From Aphrophora alni (Eukaryota; Arthropoda; Insecta; Hemiptera; Aphrophoridae), in NCBI GenBank assembly GCA_963513935.1, contig OY740774.1, positions 84,964,890 through 85,028,889 of the forward strand: a stretch of 64,000 nucleotides of DNA. The letters run 5' to 3'. Below the pieces are notes generated by a model, which made no database searches, was not told the origin of the DNA, and was given only the letters and a program-made list of their open reading frames with translations. The position numbers and the translations under genes are program-made. Below, in pieces: positions 24,601 through 34,545 of the stretch; the stretch's first letter is position 1; each line of letters opens with the position of its first letter.

Positions 24601-25755
24601 AAATTTATGGTTAATTTTAAGTTCTTTAAATGATTTAATTGATAAAATATTAATTTGTGCCCCTGTATCTAATTTTAGTAGGCATTCTTTTCCATTAATA
24701 ACTAATTTCTCATACCATTGTTCTACTTCAGAATTTTGATTACTATTTATATTTACTATATCTATAATAAAGTTTAAACTAGGATCACTTATTGATGTTA
24801 GACTATTAAATTTTTGAGTATTGTCTAGAGTACTTACTAATTTGCGATTATATCTACACATATTGGCAAAATGATTCGCTTTTCTGCACTTATTACATTT
24901 TTTTCCAAAAGCAAAACATTCACCAAACTTATGTTTGTAACCACATTTACCGCAAGAAGTTTGTATAACACGATTATGTCGTTGAACTTGTACATCTGTT
25001 GTTTGCTTCTGTTGAAACGACGATTTAGGCCTATGTTTACTTTTGACCTGTCCTTGTTTGAAGTTACTATCGATGCTTGACTTTGATAATAAATAATGCT
25101 TCTTAGTTTTGTTGATAGAGTCTATATCGGTTGATGACGTACCCGTTTCAGTTTTAATATCTAGATGGCGTGCTCTTCTATGAGCCATTTCCTTTGTTTT
25201 ACAAATTTCCAAGGCTGATTTTATATCGATATTTTTTGTCTTTAGTAATATTTCTTTTGCTGATGAATCTGTAATTCCACTAATGAAAATATCTGTTACC
25301 AGACTGTCCCTTAAATTTCCAAATTCACATGTAGAACTTAAATTTCTAAGTATAGCCATATATTGTTCAAATGATTCATTATGTAACTGTTTCCGGTTGA
25401 AAAAAATATGTCTTTCATACGTCACGTTGTTCAACGGAAGAAAGTATTCATCGAATACTGTTATGACATGTTCAAACACTTTTGCACTTTCCTTTGTTAA
25501 ATTAAAAGAATTAAAAATTTCAACACCTTGATCACCCATTGAATGTAATAATAACGCAATTTTACGTTTATCTTGTACATTTTCAGTTAAAAAAGCGTCA
25601 CAATATAGATTAAATTTATGTTTAAACTTTGTCCAATTTTCAGTCAAGTTTCCTTCAAATGACATTTGACTAGGAATATTAGAGTGATAATCCATTTTAA
25701 AAAATATGTCTTTTGCTTCAGGAATATCTAATTCTTGTTGTTGTAATTTAGCCAT
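21655..25755 (-). CDS. Gag-Pol polyprotein of Gypsy/Ty3 element
   Basis: One uninterrupted frame of 1366 residues starts at a true ATG (25755) and ends TAA. Residues 1-260 are Gag-like, rich in charged and aromatic residues. Two zinc knuckles follow: C268-x2-C271-x3-H275-x4-C280 and C287-x2-C290-x4-H295-x4-C300. The aspartic protease has DTGA at 363-366 and an ILG flap-side motif at 434-436. Reverse transcriptase spans about 500-690 with the first Asp in LDASAGF (D577) and YIDD at 637-640. RNase H has D786 in SVDAS, E823 and D849 in TDHK. Integrase has a zinc finger (H1005/H1008 with C1038-x2-C1041) and the D1069, D1122, E1158 triad with 35 residues between the last two. The tail KYGRVVNTTKRY is a common end in this group. 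No catalytic residue is missing. Gag and Pol share a frame, so no frameshift signal is needed. No envelope gene is present. Confidence 0.97.
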   Translation of the reverse strand: MAKLQQQELDIPEAKDIFFKMDYHSNIPSQMSFEGNLTENWTKFKHKFNLYCDAFLTENVQDKRKIALLLHSMGDQGVEIFNSFNLTKESAKVFEHVITVFDEYFLPLNNVTYERHIFFNRKQLHNESFEQYMAILRNLSSTCEFGNLRDSLVTDIFISGITDSSAKEILLKTKNIDIKSALEICKTKEMAHRRARHLDIKTETGTSSTDIDSINKTKKHYLLSKSSIDSNFKQGQVKSKHRPKSSFQQKQTTDVQVQRHNRVIQTSCGKCGYKHKFGECFAFGKKCNKCRKANHFANMCRYNRKLVSTLDNTQKFNSLTSISDPSLNFIIDIVNINSNQNSEVEQWYEKLVINGKECLLKLDTGAQINILSIKSFKELKINHKFIKKTNTSVTSFTKNCVPILGTCSVNCQVKGKTEVHKLIFYVANINCSNILGLKSCIELDLIKKIETVEIFKCEKYKQLFDEGIGKIPIEVKLQLKDNTIPVVSPSRKMPVLLYDKLKAELKRLVKLDIIKEINEPTEWLNQIVIVEKKNGDLRICLDPFHLNNAIKRSHIQFPTFEELSSKLTNAKYFTKLDASAGFWMLPLEKESAKLCAFQTPFGRYIFKRLPFGLNCSSEIFYKIMLQTFDEIPGVILYIDDILIHADTIEELNNRVKLVLDRAKDSGIKFNKDKCIFNAKEVTFLGHKFSAKGIEIDQNKIKAIVDMPSPRDARALERILGMVNYVSKFIPNYSELTKPFRDLLKKDNVFVWNKTLENLYVKLKKYITEAPVLTYFDPNKQSTLSVDASQFGLGAVLLQNGKVVAYASKALTSVQTRYSQIEKELLSIVFGCERFKQYVYGSINVLVETDHKPLIPIFKKPLFDVPIRLQRMLLRLQPYNLKVTYIPGKYLFLADTLSRTCNIASKEIDPFDEEIEVQVNLLISNMPITETNKLNIKQETMKDAVMCKLKKYIQNGWPKYKKDVEIEIQPYFEMQSQLCIIDKIIFKNNAIVVPKTLRLSMLNKIHLGHSGISRCKSRIRNILFWPNMSNDIENFVKCCQTCARYKRNKSNEPLICHKVPEIPWQNVGCDIFELNKKYFIVVVDYFSYFIEVSHISNCTSTTIIDKLKSFFSRHGIPLNFYSDNATYYMSDEFKKFMKEWNFNHITSSPHHPKSNGMAESAVKVIKNIFRKCLDSKQDPYLALLEFRNTPRQNLSSPAQLLMSRSLRTTIPRHINHLKPKINFKKDRQKMIKNKSIMKQHHDVRAKDMKENFSSGNNVWFKRNPKSLWCPGRIVNKCEQTRSFTIQDQNGNSYRRNTIHISPDNTINTEHGINNHSDNYNELNNQNSLSKQLPIPSTSTEDTSVTDPHKYTTKYGRVVNTTKRYPQE

Positions 25756-25905
25756 AAAACACTAACGATTTATAAATTTAGCTTTGCACTTTTTTAGGCT
25801 TACGTGTCTATACTAAAACTTACCGACAATCGGCCAGCTGTTCACATGTCTTATATAATAATGCTTTTTAAAGTAGGCATTTTATAATTAATAATCACTT
25901 CACTT

Positions 25906-25922
25906 GTTCACCACTGCCACCA
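25906..25922 (-). promoter_or_regulatory. Primer-binding site
   Basis: Directly after the 5' LTR the minus strand reads tggtggcagtggtgaac. The complement ends CACTGCCACCA, including the universal CCA tail. It resembles the 3' end of animal leucine tRNAs (CCGCTGCCA-CCA) with one difference. The tRNA identity is my inference from memory. Confidence 0.75.
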
Positions 25923-26091
25923 TGTTATATTTGTGGTTATTGTTAATAAAATTATACTTTGTAATTGTTACAATATCTTTATTACATGTACTATCAGACG
26001 AGGCTGTTGCCTACGACCTGCTTACACCCGTCTTGCCTCCAGACTGCTGCAGTGTCGTCAACCTAATCTTATCTCAAATACCATCATAACA
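25923..26091 (-). repeat. 5' LTR of the Gypsy element
   Basis: 169 bp, the same as the LTR at 21312-21480 with no difference seen. It would carry the promoter for the full-length transcript, although I see no canonical TATA box that I would defend. Confidence 0.95.
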
Positions 26092-26096
26092 ATGTC
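26092..26096. repeat. Target site duplication, right copy
   Basis: The bases atgtc match those at 21307-21311. Confidence 0.9.
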
Positions 26097-26659
26097 CGAT
26101 TAAACTGTTTTCATAATATGAACAATCGTTTCTTATCGAATAACTTTAAAACTGGAAAAGAAGTTTACAACTACAGTTAATAAAATATTATTCCAAGATT
26201 TTAACTTTGCTAATTTGTAAAGAACAAATTGTTGTCTGTTTATAACAATAATTCAAACAAAGTCAAGTTTTCAGTAACTTAAAATGTCGATTTATTTGTT
26301 TATGAACGTAATTGGATTATTTGCTTAGTTGCTTGAAGAACAGCAAGGAACGGTTCCTAATGTTGTCACTTAATGTACTCAGTTTTACTCACCAGTACAC
26401 ATTTAACTCGAATAATAAGAAAACATTTATTTGAAAATACTTCTGTTAATAAAATGGAATGGAAGACGGAAGGATACTTTGTATTCCAAATAGTTCGTAT
26501 AGGAACGCACCTGGAATACGTATTGGCTGTTTTAAAACTTAAATATTTACAGAACATACTTTTTCCTTTTTATTCTAATTCCAAGATAATTGCATAAATT
26601 GCAATAACGTTTAATAAGTACGGACATGTCATCCCTATGTACCCTAGCTGGATCTACAC
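26097..26659. other. Non-coding stretch, no feature recognised
   Basis: Two 60-75-codon frames overlap on opposite strands (26366-26597), and neither has a recognisable domain. Confidence 0.4.
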
Positions 26660-26890
26660 TTTTTTATTAAGTCTTGGTTAGATTATTCTCCTTCAAGTTA
26701 GATTATTCTCCTTCAATTATTAGGTCTCCCTTGACCAACTCTTGGTATTTTTCGACCTTGACGCTATTAGAGTATTCAAGGGCTCGGTTTCTTAATTTTT
26801 TCTTTCTTTCCTTAATTGTTTTTTTTTGGCGTTGATGATCAAGAAATATTTTGCCTTTACAAAACAAGACAAAATAATATTGCAGCGTAC
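26660..26890. repeat. Dispersed repeat family R2, copy 1, with 20-bp tandem duplication
   Basis: The words gtattcaagggctcggtttcttaatttt and a run of tttctttc match 37715-37890 (gtattcaaggtctagtgtctc) and 43690-43880 (gggctaagtttcttaatttt) on the same strand. All three start with a gttagat/ttaaat..ct-ttt patch. At 26677-26696 and 26697-26716 a 20-bp word, gttagattattctccttcaa, is duplicated in tandem; the other copies lack this. There is no confident coding: a 65-codon Lys-rich minus frame exists in this copy only. Confidence 0.5.
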
Positions 26891-29800
26891 CTTTGTTCAT
26901 TTGTTTTTAAAAAGCTTAGGATGTAAATTACTACCGAAAGAAAATTAAAAGCAAGACTAAAATATATTAATGATATATTATTATAGTATATATTACATCT
27001 AGATATTGGTAATAATTACTGGTCATATAATAATACGATAATAACCAAACATTATACCTAAACTTACTGGTAATTAAATTAGTTTTAACTAAAGTAAATT
27101 AGATCAATATTGTGTAGGCCTTCTCTTTAAAGCTAAATCTTTTTTTTTTTTCTTCAACGTAACATGAAGTGGACTAAATGCATTTTTTTGATTTTTTTTC
27201 AATTGCACAGTTACACTCACATTTGTCACTAAAATAATCAGCTTTCAAATTAATTTAATTAATCTTACAATCACAATTACATTGATACTTGACGCAATGT
27301 ATATTAACTGTTAAAAGAAACACTATTCAACGAAAAGAGACAATGTATAGCTGAACTATTAAAGTAACTAATATTGACCAACGCTGCTCTGTAAAATACT
27401 GAGAAACTAGTCGAGGAAGACCACATCCTCAATAGTGAATGTATTAGTCACTCTTTAATCAATCATTACTCACGTAACTAGTCATATTCTGAAACGTTTA
27501 ATAAAATACTCAATTTTATTTGTAATTATTCAAAAATTTAATAATTAGTTTTAGTTTTTTATCTCTCATACTCATAATGATTTTTTCTTTTCTTTTTTAA
27601 TTATAACAGAATCTATTATCATACAAGGGAGGATAATTATTTATCCTCATTATCCTTATCTGTATTTAACTGCATGTACAGTACACTAAGAAACAAAAAA
27701 CTTTATTGTGTTAGGGTTACACTCTATTTGAGTTAAGAAAAATATCTGTGATTAAGGAAAGCACTTTGAGCTTCAAGGTAAACCCTTAAACTAAGAATAT
27801 ATAGTAAGGATATGATTGAATTTGAAATTGTTGCTCTACCAGAAAATGGACAAATGGAAATTTGGACAAAAAGTCTTTACGAAGAAAAACAAAATTGAAA
27901 AAATTTAAAGTGTTGGAGATGTGATTTTGTCTTTGCATGCAATCTCTTTGTAGATATGTTAGCTTTAATTACACTACAAAGTCATTATAAACTTGAGAGC
28001 GTTGTGTCTCGTATCTTAAGTTTAATAATAAAAGGTGCAACTTCATTGCACAAACTTTCTCACTCACATGTCTCCAAAACCAAATAAAATGTCCATTTTG
28101 TCAATCAAAACGTAAACATGAACTATGGGCAAGTTATTTAAAAAATAAATGATATTAGAGCCTAAACTTGTTTCCTTTTAGTTATAAACACTGTCTTAGC
28201 TTTAGTTGTATTTCAATAAAATCGTGTTTTATGGCAGCGATCAAGGTTCATTTTTTTGTCGTTTATTCCTGAACCGTAATATTTAAAATAATAACCAAAA
28301 ACTTCACATATGACTTCAACTTGAAAAAAATCAATAGTGCCGATTTTGAAAAATTAGGTTTTTATAACTAAACCCACAAACGATTTTTTGTTTCTTACGA
28401 ACCAAACTTAGCTCACGAACCAGAATTTTTTTAAATATTGCGTCCAATTTGATTTTTGTGGTCTTTAGAGGCTACACTTAAGCAAAATTAGATCAAAATC
28501 GTTAAGCTGATTTTGAGAAAGTTGTAATTAGTTTTGTTTTCTTTATGGTAACTATCCCCCCCACCTTTGAGTTACAGAAACCGTTTCTCTATATATGGCA
28601 AAAATATATCCACATATCAAAATACATTAAATTCTGTCTAACAATTTGAGGCTCCACACATTACAAACAACAGACATCATTTCAAAAATAACTTTTTGAG
28701 CTTAGCAGACATAAAAGTAATTAGGAAAACCTTAACACCGGTTTTTTTACCCAATCATATAACTTTTATATATACTCCTAATGTATATAGCATTTTAAAT
28801 ATATATTCAGGGACAACTATCAGTAAATACATGCATTCAAAACGCCTTAATTTTAAAGCGAATGAGGGAAATACTAATATTTTAGAAATTGAAAGTATTA
28901 TTTATTATTTTTGTAAAACCCTTGAAAACAGACTTAATTTTTCAGTATGCTAGAAAAATATGATGAAATCCCTGAGGAGTTGATTTCATACACTTACAAT
29001 AAATCATGTCATTTTGAGTTGTATATCATTTTGTTTTTGCATGTATTGAAACGAGAGTTAAAGTCGGCGGAGCGAGAAATTAGAAGAAAAGCAATCTTCC
29101 CCCTCGGAAGTAGTGCAGATAGCAGGCTGAGATAAGTAAAGGAACGAAATTATACTTGTAAAGATCGGATTGTGGGACCCCGCAGGATAGAGATTTTCCT
29201 GCAGGATAGAGAGAGTGTTTCCTTGTAGAAATATAATAATGGAATAACAGTTTTGCAGCAAGAGTTTTGTTTTCCTTATAAAAATATAATTTTCAATATC
29301 TAAATGAGGAGTTGACAACACTATTTTAATGTAATACATATCAGTTAATATTCTAGTAGATTATGGAAACAATATATACTTTATGTATAGTTGTACATTG
29401 CATTTCTAGTAAAATATTTTTCATTCCTTTGACACACTCATTTACATTTAAATTATAGAGGGCCAAAATTGGTCCCACTCTCAACTTGTGAAAACTTTAC
29501 AAACCCTTCTGTTATAATCACCTTAAAAAGGAAAGAATAAAAAAATATAAAATAAGTAGGCCTATCTTTAGTCCTCGAGTAGAATATTAGTGTTAGGGTC
29601 GGAAAATAAAGAGAGTTTGTAAAGAGATGAAAGGAAAGATGAAAAAGAAGAACTTAATATAAGACTACATGAAAAATGTACATCCAGCTAGGGCCCTTAA
29701 GGATTGCGAAGCTTGTAATCACTATAATTAAATCTTTCAGTGGATGATTGTTAAGCAATCAACTATTAAAGCCTTATTAACATTTAAATTCCAATTTTTG

Positions 29801-31189
29801 AATATCGAATAACGACTTTTCTCTCTAGTTTGGATGTGCAGTAAAATATATCTACAATCACTACCAATCTTACAGTTATTATTTCCCTTTAGACCGGGTG
29901 GACATTAGAGCGATACGATGCTTATTGAAACAGCGCGACTTTTATCGTAAGATAATTTTGCTACACAGCAAAGCTATACGATCTGATGTCAGGAGATATT
30001 ATTTTATCAAGTCGATTCATCTTGTGTTCTCAAGTAAAGATGACGTTTTTGTGATTATATATTAAAATCAAGACAAGGAACAGATGGAAGTATTGAGTGC
30101 ATCGTATAATTTAATGATATACTTTCGCACAAGTTGCTAGTGATATATCTCAACACGAAACTAAATATAAAGCATTTTATAAGATGGGCTCCATTTCTTA
30201 GTGCAACTAGTGACACTGTCCCTTTATAATTCCATATTCAGGAGTATTTTTCAACACAATTAACGTAAGCTACTAAGAAACTTAAATCATTAATATTTTA
30301 ATGGGAAACATGATACCCCCCCCCCCAATTAATTACCGTAGCCTGCCAATAATTTATATTACTTCTAGTTCTAATAACAAAAGCTGTCACGCCACTCTTT
30401 GTGTTCAGTACTCACTTATCGCCACAGATGCGCTCCCACATCTTTTTGGGGGCTCGTAGATGATTCGCAACACACACATCAAATCCCTGTAACAACCATC
30501 AATTTCACAAACCCACAGCTCTACCTGATGTGTCAAATGACAAAACTTGGACGTGGCTACTGTTACAACACAGAGGATATTACAAACGAGAAGAAAATAC
30601 TCTAAATATTGGAATTTTCGGTTCGCTATAATAGGAATAGAAAATTAGTTCACAACCAAATTTTGTCTTATATATTTACTAGAAATGTGGATATTTTACA
30701 ATGTCTCAAATGTGTTTTTCAGTTCAAAAATATTGGAGGAGAATATTGAAGTAAATTTTAAAATATATTTTTTAGTTTGGTTTTTAAATTAAAGAGAAGA
30801 AAATAATAGAGGGATGGGACTATGTGCAGGTTATATCTTTCTCATTTCCCGACATAGAACCTTTTAAGGAAATTGTGTTTTCTTTTTAACGTTTGATAAG
30901 AAACAATGAGAATTCGCTTCTCTTAACGACAAAATCTGTACATTTTTTTTTATAAGTTTTATTTCAAGTATACTCTTCTTTTGTTAAAAACCAGGTCACG
31001 AATTTTGTAACAATGTATATAAATTCACAATAACGACTCACTTTGTTTTAATAAAAAAAAAAACAATACATATTTTAATTGAAACACAGTGCATACTTTT
31101 ATAGAATTAAATCAGAAACTTTGATATAGCAAAATAGAACTGTTTATATATTTTATAAAGTTGATATTTGAAAAATTGAATAATAGAGA
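26891..31189. other. AT-rich non-coding stretch
   Basis: No gene or RNA is recognised. A 12-C run near 30317-30328 and a somewhat GC-richer patch at 30385-30600 are the only compositional breaks. The 60-93-codon frames at 28696-29339 show no domain. The segment 28210-28560 has the feel of an old repeat, but I found no second copy in this window. Confidence 0.4.
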
Positions 31190-31510
31190 TTTAAAGGCTT
31201 TTCCTGTCTTCATTTATTGAAGAAAGCGAAGGAGAGGGATAGAAAGAGAGAAGGACAAAAGTCGTCCTACAGTAAAGCTCCCATCGTTACACCATTCTTG
31301 ACATCGCAATTTAGTAAGATTTGGATTTATCAAAACTCTGATGAGAATACACGAATGTAATCTTTACATTTCATCTTCTCTTTTATTAATTTAATTTAAT
31401 TTGAAATTTAACGCTTCTGTTTAGATAAATCTAGTATACAGTACGTCGTAGATCTCCTGTCTGTCAGAAGAAACAAATAAAGGGACATTTTTGTTTTAGA
31501 TGAGGTGGGT
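31190..31510 (-). repeat. Dispersed repeat family R1, copy 3 (inverted)
   Basis: The reverse complement matches 700-1085: gaagaaagcgaaggagaggg, aaagctcccatcgttacac, and a gtcgtagat..gtcagaag patch near 31440-31470. It is also related to the core of block B. Confidence 0.6.
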
Positions 31511-32279
31511 TGACAACGACAGAACATTTAATTTATAGAAATTAAACATATAAATTAAAATTCATGAACGTCAATTGTTTAAAGAAGTGCCGAATCGAGG
31601 ATTTTAAAATTTATATGATGTCGACTGCCGTCCAAAGTAAAATTATTTCACCACTAAAATAAATTAATAAAAAAAAAGTATATAATAATATATATATATA
31701 AATATTGGTTATTACTTACTAGTCATATAATGTCGGCAGTCATAGTTCATTTTTATATTCTGTCAATTATTCTTGGACCGTATTGATATACTTGCGATTT
31801 TTTTACAACATTCTCCATACTACGTACAGACGCTAAAATAATACTAGTAAATCGTTTTTGACCGTACCGTCCCTTTGAATCTATCCTTAACTTATACAAA
31901 CAGCAACAAAAATAAAGGGAGGAGTCTTTTTCTCATTTAGGATTTGTATTGTGATCGTATTACTGTCAACCCGCTGAGCCGCTTTGTCAAGTTTTGTAAA
32001 GCTACAAGGGGCTCCATTCCTCTCTTACTTTATTGTTTCACTTCCTCCTTATTATAAACCGTAGGAAATCCATAATTTCTCTCTCTCACCTTTCCTTCAT
32101 CTTTACTAAGGCTACTTAGGTTTATTGTTTATTGGTGTAGGGTAACTAGGGTTTTGAGCATTTATATGACATGCACCTTTTACGTTTGCATTATCTTATC
32201 GCCAAAAATCTCTTTACTCGAAACGGTAACGTAATAATCAGAATAAGCTGACTTAGTTACGTCATAATAATTATTTGAC
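31511..32279. other. Non-coding stretch, no feature recognised
   Basis: AT-rich, with a short TA run near 31686-31700. No gene or RNA is seen. Confidence 0.4.
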
Positions 32280-32940
32280 TTTCACACTTACACCCAGTAC
32301 ATATGCCCCTCGCCTCCCAGATAGCCGATCATAAGTCCTTTCTGCCTACATACTAATTGACACGTACCTCCTCCCAACCTAATTTTGGCATTATCAAAAC
32401 TACGCATGATTAGGATGTCCATCCTCTTAAGATCCTAAAATATTGGTTCCACAACTCCAAATACCTTCCATATACCCGGAACACTACTTGCTGTTTCGAC
32501 CCCCCTCCGCCTTACTCAAGATGGGTTACACTCTTACTAAAATATCAACCAACACTATCCTTAACCCAACACTATCCTAAGGTTTCCTCTTTTTATCTAC
32601 TATAAGACCCTCACTGAACCCCCCATACCTCTCCTAGCATGTCTACAGTCTATCCATACATTAAAGATCATACTACTGGCAGTCTCCTGTAAATAGCTCC
32701 TGATGTAATCAGCTCTATACTTGATGCATACTAACCTACTCCAGTTGCTTCATTTTCCCTAAGCCTTCGGTTAGCACTAAACACCTTTTCCTACAGTTAC
32801 CTGACAAAGCGGGTCTTCTTGCACTGATTATAGTACGCAAAGTAGCTGATTCCTGCATTTACTTACTTTCCCGCACTCATTTCACTTTCCCGCACTCATT
32901 TTACTTTTCCGCACTCCAGAATTTCAACCAAACAACACAA
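32280..32940. other. C-rich, strand-asymmetric segment
   Basis: The plus strand is markedly enriched for C over G compared with flanking DNA (many ccc, cct and accc words) and ends in a 19-bp tandem repeat. No open frame or RNA is recognisable. It lies immediately upstream of the Crypton-type gene and may belong to that element. Confidence 0.5.
32865..32917. repeat. 19-bp tandem repeat, 2.8 units
   Basis: The units are actttcccgcactcatttc (32865-32883), the same with a final t (32884-32902) and a partial acttttccgcactcc (32903-32917). The core ctttccgcactc recurs once at 34466-34477, on the other side of the recombinase gene. Confidence 0.9.
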
Positions 32941-33137
32941 AATAGTGTGCATGTATAAGGCACGTAATACGTTTCTCTTGAAAACAAGTTGGCAACACTA
33001 CTAACTCGATCAGCTGTGTGACTAAATCGATCAAATGGTGCATTGTTGTCATTCAACGCTTTGGACTTATAACTTAACCTATATCCTGTTGTTGAGTATT
33101 TGATAGATAAGAGTGTTTGTTTATAGGCCTAAGTAAA

Positions 33138-34241
33138 ATGTTTGCAAATAATGAACAGAGTGAAAGTGATTATGATTATAATAATACACCAGAAGAGATA
33201 GCGGAAACAGCAAAACAGGTATCATTAAACCTGTTACCTGACAAATCTAAAAAGAAATATGAACGCAGTTATGAACTGTTTTCTTCTTAGTGTGTAAGTA
33301 AGAAAGTGACAAAATTATCAGAAAATGTTTTATTGGCATATTTCGCAGAACAATCAAAAGTGATGAAGTCTTCAACTATTTGGAGCTGTTATTCAATGCT
33401 CAAAAAAACAATACAAGTGAAACATGACGTAAACATTAGCAGTTACAAAAAACTTATAGCTTACTTGAAAAAACTGTCCGTAGGCTATGAGCCTAAAAAG
33501 TCGATGACTTTGTCCAAAGATGAGGTTGAAACCTTTATTAAAAATGCTCCCGATGAAACTTATTTAATGAAGAAGGTAGTATTAATATTAGGAGTAGCTG
33601 GTGCGTGTCGGCGAGACGAGCTAACTAAAATGTCGGTAGATGACATAGATGATAAAGGTTCAATTTTAATTGTTAAAATACCAGATTCAAAAACCAACAA
33701 AAGCCGTGTCTTCACTTTAACTGATGACGATAATCTTGATATCAGTTATTTGGAAATGTACAGGAAATACCTCAAATTGAGACCTTTAGGCATATCCACA
33801 AGTAGATTATTTTTGAAGTACGCTAAAGGTGTTTGTATTAAACAACCTGTAGGTGTTAATACAATTGCTAAAATCCCAACTGAAGTAGCTACTTTTTTAA
33901 ATCTGCCTAACCCCGAAAGGTACACTGGCCACTGTTTTAGACGCACTTCAGCAACATTGTTAGTTGAAGCAGGAGGCAACATGACGCAGTTAAAGCGTCA
34001 CGGCGCCGGCGGCTGGAAAAGCTCAACCGTAGCCGAAGGCTACATTGACGATTCTATTAGCGGAAAGATTGCAACTGGACAGTTGATTTTAGGAACGTTA
34101 CAGTCACCAGAAACTGCACCGGTACTTCATCAAACTAATCAACTCGAAGAGCATTCTGAAGTGTCTTCTGCATCAGGATTAGTATTATCAGGACATTATG
34201 AAAACTGCACATTTAACATAAACATTACAAACCAAAAATGA
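33138..34241 (+). pseudogene. Crypton-type tyrosine recombinase, one in-frame stop
   Basis: The ATG at 33138 opens a frame in phase with the main frame, but codon 51 is TAG (33288-33290). The next 311+ codons are open to TGA/TAA after 34238. Tyrosine-recombinase residues in the open part (numbered from the GTG at 33306) are: Arg in ACRRDEL (102/103), Lys in DSKTNK (129), H209-x-x-R212 in GHCFRRT, Trp237 in GGWKSS and the nucleophile Tyr246 in EGYIDD. The C-terminal HYENCTFNINI tail is also typical of insect Crypton proteins. The family cuts and rejoins DNA to move Cryptons. The stop replaces a position where I would expect Trp (TGG to TAG), consistent with a single nonsense mutation. If translation restarts, the first downstream ATG is at 33363. 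A domesticated or readthrough gene is possible but unproven. Confidence 0.85.
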
Positions 34242-34423
34242 CATTCAGATTTTGATTCATTATGTTTGTATAAACATTCATTCAGATTTTTATTTGTTAC
34301 TTTGTGAAACAATTTCGTTTAAGTTTTGATTTGTTAATTTGTGGAAATGCATAATAAAAGTTCACCTTTATATACAATTACCTGTTATTTATATGGTTTA
34401 TAGTAACTGTAGGAAAAATATAA

Positions 34424-34545
34424 TGTGTTACACGGGCGCAAAGTGTCTTTGCTGCACTCGAGAAACTTTCCGCACTCGCCTGCGGCTCGTGCGTAAAGAT
34501 TTCTCTCAAGTGCAGCAAAGTGTCACTTTGCGCACTAGTTACACA
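34424..34545. repeat. Nested hairpin downstream of the recombinase
   Basis: The left arm from 34436 (gcgcaaagtgtctttgctgc) pairs with a right arm ending at 34533 (the reverse complement starts gcgcaaagtgacactttgct), with few mismatches; weaker pairing extends to 34424/34545. The middle (34466-34498, cgcactcgcctgcggctcgtgcg) is itself an imperfect palindrome. It is much more GC-rich than its surroundings. It could mark the 3' end of the Crypton or act as its recombinase binding site (inference). Confidence 0.75.

Larger units (their letters stand above)
21312..26091 (-). mobile_element. Complete Gypsy/Ty3 LTR retrotransposon
   Basis: The element is 4780 bp long and is read on the minus strand: 5' LTR (25923-26091), primer-binding site, a leader of about 150 bp, one gag-pol frame, polypurine tract, 3' LTR (21312-21480). 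Both LTRs are 169 bp, begin TGTTAT and end ATAACA, and are identical as far as I can read. The element is flanked by a 5-bp duplication, atgtc. Order of enzymes (protease, reverse transcriptase, RNase H, integrase) places it in Gypsy/Ty3. Short LTRs, compact size, a fused gag-pol and no envelope gene suggest the mag-like lineage (inference). Structure and intact frame point to a recent, possibly active copy. Confidence 0.95.

Noticed and set aside
24218..25531. Plus-strand frames of 66-88 codons opposite gag-pol
   Set aside because: They are antisense shadows of the retrotransposon frame with no domain of their own.
21312..26091. Endogenous retrovirus with an envelope gene
   Set aside because: Only about 175 bp lie between the gag-pol stop and the 3' LTR, and no envelope-like frame exists; it is a retrotransposon.
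33306..34241. Treating the 311-codon frame as a complete gene starting at 33306
   Set aside because: It opens with GTG directly after a stop, and the homologous frame clearly continues upstream to the ATG at 33138; it is better described as one gene interrupted by TAG.
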